Source: Azophilus sp965116165 (GTDB lineage Bacteria; Pseudomonadota; Gammaproteobacteria; Pseudomonadales; Azotimanducaceae). From it: a stretch of DNA of 64,000 bases. Both the position numbers and the translations under genes were made by a program. Shown here one piece after another: positions 61,032-64,000 of the stretch. The notes under the pieces are model-generated. The model saw only the letters and a program-made list of their open reading frames with translations. It made no database searches and was not told the DNA's origin. The stretch covers positions 1,302,001 through 1,366,000 of the forward strand of contig OZ220484.1 in the NCBI GenBank assembly GCA_965116165.1, given 5' to 3'. The stretch's first letter is position 1; the number at the start of each line of letters is the position of its first letter.

Positions 61032-61763
61032 TCAGCGTGTCGCCCGCGGGGTTGCGGCCCTCAAGAACTCCAGCACGCGGGCTTTGGCGGCGGGCTGGTT
61101 TTCGGGTTCCTTCCAGCGTTCCACCAATTCGGCGTTTTGCGCGGAGTCAACCACCGCCCGCGAAATAGACGACGGATGATAGAGATCGTTGCCGAGCAGC
61201 ACGAGGAGCGGCGTATGCACGCCTTCGACGAAATCCCGGCCAACGCTGAACACAAAATCGCCGCCGTACATGGTTTCCCGAAAGGCGGCGAGGTCGGCGG
61301 CGGCGATATCATCGCGCTCCCGCCGCAATTCTTCCGCCCAGCCGTCGAACATGGCATAGAAGGCATCCCGGTTGTTTTCCAGGCCAATCGGCTGAAACAT
61401 CACCGCCGACGCAATGCACGCCGGCGCCGCCCGAATCAGGCTCATCGCATAGGCACCGCCGATACACATGCCGACAACATGAAACCGATCAATGCCGAGA
61501 TGATCCATGAGCCCGAGCTGGTCCGCCGTATAGACATGCCAGGAATCCCCGGCGGCGACCGGTGCCAGGGAGCGGCCCGCATTGCGTTGATCCATAGCGA
61601 TGACTCGAAACTCATCCGACAAATGCGCCACCGGATCCCAGGGCGTGTTCGCCCAAAAGGAGATGGCCGATTTCATGCCGCCCGGCGCGATCAACAAAAC
61701 CGGGAAGCCGGAGCCACTTTCTTCATAGTAGATGCGTACATCATCGTTAACGAAATAAGGCAT
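61032..61763 (-). CDS. alpha/beta hydrolase with Cys nucleophile
   Basis: 243 residues. LIAPGGMKSAISFW, VIAMDQRNAGRSLAPV and the nucleophile elbow GMCIGG (Cys100) define the fold. DFVEGVHTPLLVLLGNDLYHPSS near residue 190 could hold the acid and a His. The usual Ser is replaced by Cys as in dienelactone hydrolase. Possible jobs are thioester, lactone or C-C hydrolysis, none provable here. The last catalytic His is not clearly placed, as the C-terminus is short. Confidence 0.8.
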   Translation of the reverse strand: MPYFVNDDVRIYYEESGSGFPVLLIAPGGMKSAISFWANTPWDPVAHLSDEFRVIAMDQRNAGRSLAPVAAGDSWHVYTADQLGLMDHLGIDRFHVVGMCIGGAYAMSLIRAAPACIASAVMFQPIGLENNRDAFYAMFDGWAEELRRERDDIAAADLAAFRETMYGGDFVFSVGRDFVEGVHTPLLVLLGNDLYHPSSISRAVVDSAQNAELVERWKEPENQPAAKARVLEFLRAATPRATR

Positions 61764-61798
61764 GGGGGAAACTCCTGACGGTTGGTAAAGATACGAGA

Positions 61799-61988
61799 CT
61801 TATGCACCAAAATCCGCAAATGTGGGTTTTCCACACTTTTCTGCGTCCTGTCCACGTAACCGGGCGACATATGAGTGTCGATCATCCCCGGACATACCAG
61901 AGGCCCGATTTCCCACCCGGCAACCGCAATGCCGCGATTGGGAATGCTCCAAATAGTACAGCATCACTATGCGGATTTTGATACATAA
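61799..61988. mobile_element. element C, inverted-repeat-bounded segment
   Basis: TTATGCACCAAAATCCGCAA at 61799-61818 matches the reverse complement of 61969-61988 at 17 of 20 positions, enclosing 150 bp that lack a convincing gene. This fits a small non-autonomous element between the hydrolase start and the MFS stop. Only one copy is seen and no target duplication is clear. Confidence 0.55.
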
Positions 61989-62075
61989 ATCCCTTCTTAT
62001 TCTTGGCAACCCTCGCCAGCAATGCGTGGTCGGGCAGCAATTCGGCAACATGACCCCCGACATTGCGGCCCCGCT

Positions 62076-63317
62076 TTATTCATCGAGTTCCCGAACGGCG
62101 GAAGACAGCAACGTCAAGGCCGCAATCGCCAGGACGAACGCGCCGCCGGCGCAGATCAGGGCGACCGCCACATCCTGTTGCTCGGCGATATAACCGATAG
62201 GAATGACACCAAGCGGCATCACGCCGTGGGACATCATGTCGATGCTCATCACGCGCCCGCGCATGTGGTCGTCCACCCGCAATTGCAGGAGCCCCCGGTT
62301 AAGCGACATATTCCAAGCACTGACCCACCCAAAAAGTGCCACCATCGCCACGGCTATGAGTACATTTCCAGAGAGTCCGGTGGCCGTGGTGGCCACCCCC
62401 CAAAGGGCACAGGTGGCAAGCAGCCAGCGGCCCTTGCGGCGCAAGTTTCCCATGGTGGCCATCATGAGCGACCCCAGGATCGCCCCGCCCCCCATGGCGG
62501 ACATAAGCAGTCCCAAGTCCTCCGGGCCACCGCCAAGAATGTCCTCGTTGAAAGCGGGCAATAGGGGATTGACGGGCATACCGAACAGGAAGGGCACAAC
62601 CGAAAGTAAAATCAGCCCCAATATCGGCCGGTTCGCGCGCACATAGCGAATGCCGTCGGCGATGTCCTCAAGGGGGCTCTTGCCGTCCCTGGCCCTGACC
62701 TTCCCGGGGACCGAAATCATCAGGGTGGTCGCGGCCGCCACCACATAAAGCACCGCGATCATAAAGTAGACGATGCCGACACCGGTGGTGGAAGCCGTAT
62801 CCCCGGCAGCGACCCAGGCGATGAGAAAACCCGCGCAAGCCGGTCCGACAACACGTGAGATGTTCCAGCTTGCCGTCGTGAGGCTCATGCCGGCGAAAAT
62901 TAACTGCTCCGCAATAATTTCTGGAACAAACGCCTGCCGGGCTGGCATGGAAAGCGCCAACACCGCACCGTTGAGGGCGCCGAACCAAATGAAATCCCAA
63001 AACGAAACATTCCCCGTGTACACGATGGCGGCGAGCACCAGGGTGGCGACGGCGTTCAGGGTTTGGGCGACGACAATGACCCGCCGTTTCGGCAACCGGT
63101 CGGCCAGTACGCCGCCCCACAGCGAGAACGCGGCCATGGGCAGCATGAAGGATAGCGTGACCCAGGCGAGATCGAGCGCGGAGGAAGTCAGGGTATAAAC
63201 CAGCCATCCCCTCGCAACGATCTGCATGTTCATGGCAAACGATGCCGCAAAGCTGCCGATCCACAGCCAGCGGAAGTCCCGCACATACAGGGCTGAAAAG
63301 ATGTCTCCGGTTGCCAT
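62076..63317 (-). CDS. MFS transporter, EntS/MFS_3 type
   Basis: 413 residues with about twelve helices: FSALYVRDFRWLWIGSFAASFAMNMQIVARGWLVYTLTSSALDLAWVTLSFMLPMAAFSLWGGVLADRLPKRRVIVV. The LADRLPKRR loop and later NLRRKGRWLLATCALWG are typical of the EntS/enterobactin-exporter-like MFS_3 branch. Many are annotated as siderophore or drug exporters, but the substrate is unknown here. The gap upstream (63318-63553) holds no visible gene. Confidence 0.85.
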   Translation of the reverse strand: MATGDIFSALYVRDFRWLWIGSFAASFAMNMQIVARGWLVYTLTSSALDLAWVTLSFMLPMAAFSLWGGVLADRLPKRRVIVVAQTLNAVATLVLAAIVYTGNVSFWDFIWFGALNGAVLALSMPARQAFVPEIIAEQLIFAGMSLTTASWNISRVVGPACAGFLIAWVAAGDTASTTGVGIVYFMIAVLYVVAAATTLMISVPGKVRARDGKSPLEDIADGIRYVRANRPILGLILLSVVPFLFGMPVNPLLPAFNEDILGGGPEDLGLLMSAMGGGAILGSLMMATMGNLRRKGRWLLATCALWGVATTATGLSGNVLIAVAMVALFGWVSAWNMSLNRGLLQLRVDDHMRGRVMSIDMMSHGVMPLGVIPIGYIAEQQDVAVALICAGGAFVLAIAALTLLSSAVRELDE

Positions 63318-63553
63318 GGGTCTCCTGATCCGCGTTTCCGGCGGCCGCGGCGCTGATCGGAATTGCCAAGCGCCGAAATCCTACCGTGCGCGGTGCTAGG
63401 CCCCGGCCGACCGGGGCCGGACAGTGCGCGAGGGACACCGGCGGCACGGGATGGCATGCCGAACGGTGCGGAACTCGTATGCCGGACATGCTTGCCGGCA
63501 CCTTGAAGGTTCGTACTTGGACCTGTCCCAGGACGGGTATCCCCACCAAGATC

Positions 63554-64000
63554 TCAGGCGTTGCGGATGGTCAATCCGCCGTCGACGGGCAAGGCGACAC
63601 CGGTGATAAAACCCGAGGCGGGAAGCACCAGGCCCAGGGTGCCGTGCGCCACTTCCTCCGGATCGGCATAGCGTTTGAGCGCGACGCGCCGCCGAGCGAA
63701 CTCACGCTTGTGTTCCTCCGGAATTGCCTGGGTCATCCCGGTGCGGATGGGACCGGGGCAGATGCAATTTACCGTGATGCCCTCCGGCCCCAATTCCACG
63801 GCCAGCGAGCGGGTGAGCCCAATGACGCCGGTTTTTGCGGCGGTGTAGGGACTCCCGAACTTGGTTGCGCCCAATCCTTCGGTGGAAGCGATGTTGACGA
63901 TGCGCGGATGTTCCGCCCGCCGCAAATGCGGAAGCGCCGCGCGGATGGTACGGATATGGGCGGTTAAAAGAACGGTCAGCGACATGTCCCATGCCTTCTC
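63554..64000 (-). CDS. short-chain dehydrogenase/reductase (partial, N-terminus outside window)
   Basis: 149 codons reach the right edge without a start. Visible SDR features are IVNIASTEGLGATKFGSPYTAAKTGVIGLTRSLAVELGPEGITVNCICPGPIRTGM (catalytic Tyr-x3-Lys and the PG loop) and the C-terminal GFITGVALPVDGGLTIRNA. The cofactor motif would lie outside the window. The ATG at 63985 is internal, since the five preceding codons are part of the family pattern (EKAWD before MSLTV). Confidence 0.92.
   Translation of the reverse strand, partial: EKAWDMSLTVLLTAHIRTIRAALPHLRRAEHPRIVNIASTEGLGATKFGSPYTAAKTGVIGLTRSLAVELGPEGITVNCICPGPIRTGMTQAIPEEHKREFARRRVALKRYADPEEVAHGTLGLVLPASGFITGVALPVDGGLTIRNA

Noticed and set aside
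61800..62063. 87-residue minus-strand frame inside element C.
   Set aside because: It spans the inverted ends of the element, has no recognisable domain and ends within the MFS 3' region.

Overview
The window reads as chromosome from a GC-rich gammaproteobacterium, probably a free-living or host-associated aerobic heterotroph. The strongest pointer is the right-hand block nadA / bepA / tusA / perM / dapA / bamC. It contains the lipoprotein BamC, which is largely confined to Beta/Gammaproteobacteria, and its order resembles the nadA-bepA-tusA...dapA-bamC region I recall from Pseudomonas. I cannot name the genus.

Layout: 1-10.3 kb holds partial panB, an anchored DsbA-like oxidoreductase, the glycolate oxidase operon glcDEF, a CCDC90/DUF1640-type coiled-coil membrane protein, a dihydroorotase, an alpha/beta hydrolase, a site-2 protease and tRNA-Arg(CCG). 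From 10.6 to 20.1 kb come an MFS carrier and a pyridoxamine-phosphate-oxidase-fold protein. These are followed by a surface-glycan locus: a 1154-residue sulfotransferase/coiled-coil/GT4/GT2 fusion, a second glycosyltransferase, UDP-GlcNAc 2-epimerase, and a Wzm/Wzt-type ABC exporter.

From 20.1 to 38.0 kb, all on the minus strand, lies a type II secretion locus. In transcription order it is gspE-gspF-gspG, then a 7.5-kb block, then gspH-I-J-K-L-M-C-like-gspD. The block sits exactly between gspG and gspH and encodes an OmpA/TSP3-repeat protein, an Ig-repeat autotransporter, a sulfotransferase, a glycosyltransferase and a second sulfotransferase. The most interesting reading of the window is that surface-protein display, glycan sulfation and T2SS are genetically fused here, with the ABC glycan exporter next door.

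From 38 to 47 kb are a TonB-C lipoprotein with a hexanucleotide repeat in its signal peptide, a small zinc-finger-like protein, cytochrome c', cytochrome b561, MobA, a DUF3604 protein, a PpiC-type isomerase and an MFS carrier. From 47 to 64 kb are a slipin/NfeD pair, an acyl-CoA ligase, a CnoX-like chaperedoxin, the bamC-dapA-perM-tusA/bepA/nadA block, an ATP-grasp enzyme, two SDRs, a hydrolase with a Cys nucleophile and an EntS-like MFS.

The intergenic DNA is heavily colonised by small non-autonomous elements. Family A (about 99 bp, imperfect inverted ends starting GGAAGGTCTGAACAAT / GGAACCTCTGATTAAT, 4-bp YTAR target duplications as in IS5) has ten full, nested or partial copies. Family B (100 bp, 8-bp target duplications, two internal hairpins) has two copies. 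Family D has CCCGACCTATTCATG ends and two copies, and a single element C lies near 61.9 kb. Some copies are nested three deep (44,417-44,730). Several touch gene starts or stops, including a likely ribosome-binding site, a stop codon and a false N-terminal extension. No transposase gene is present in the window.
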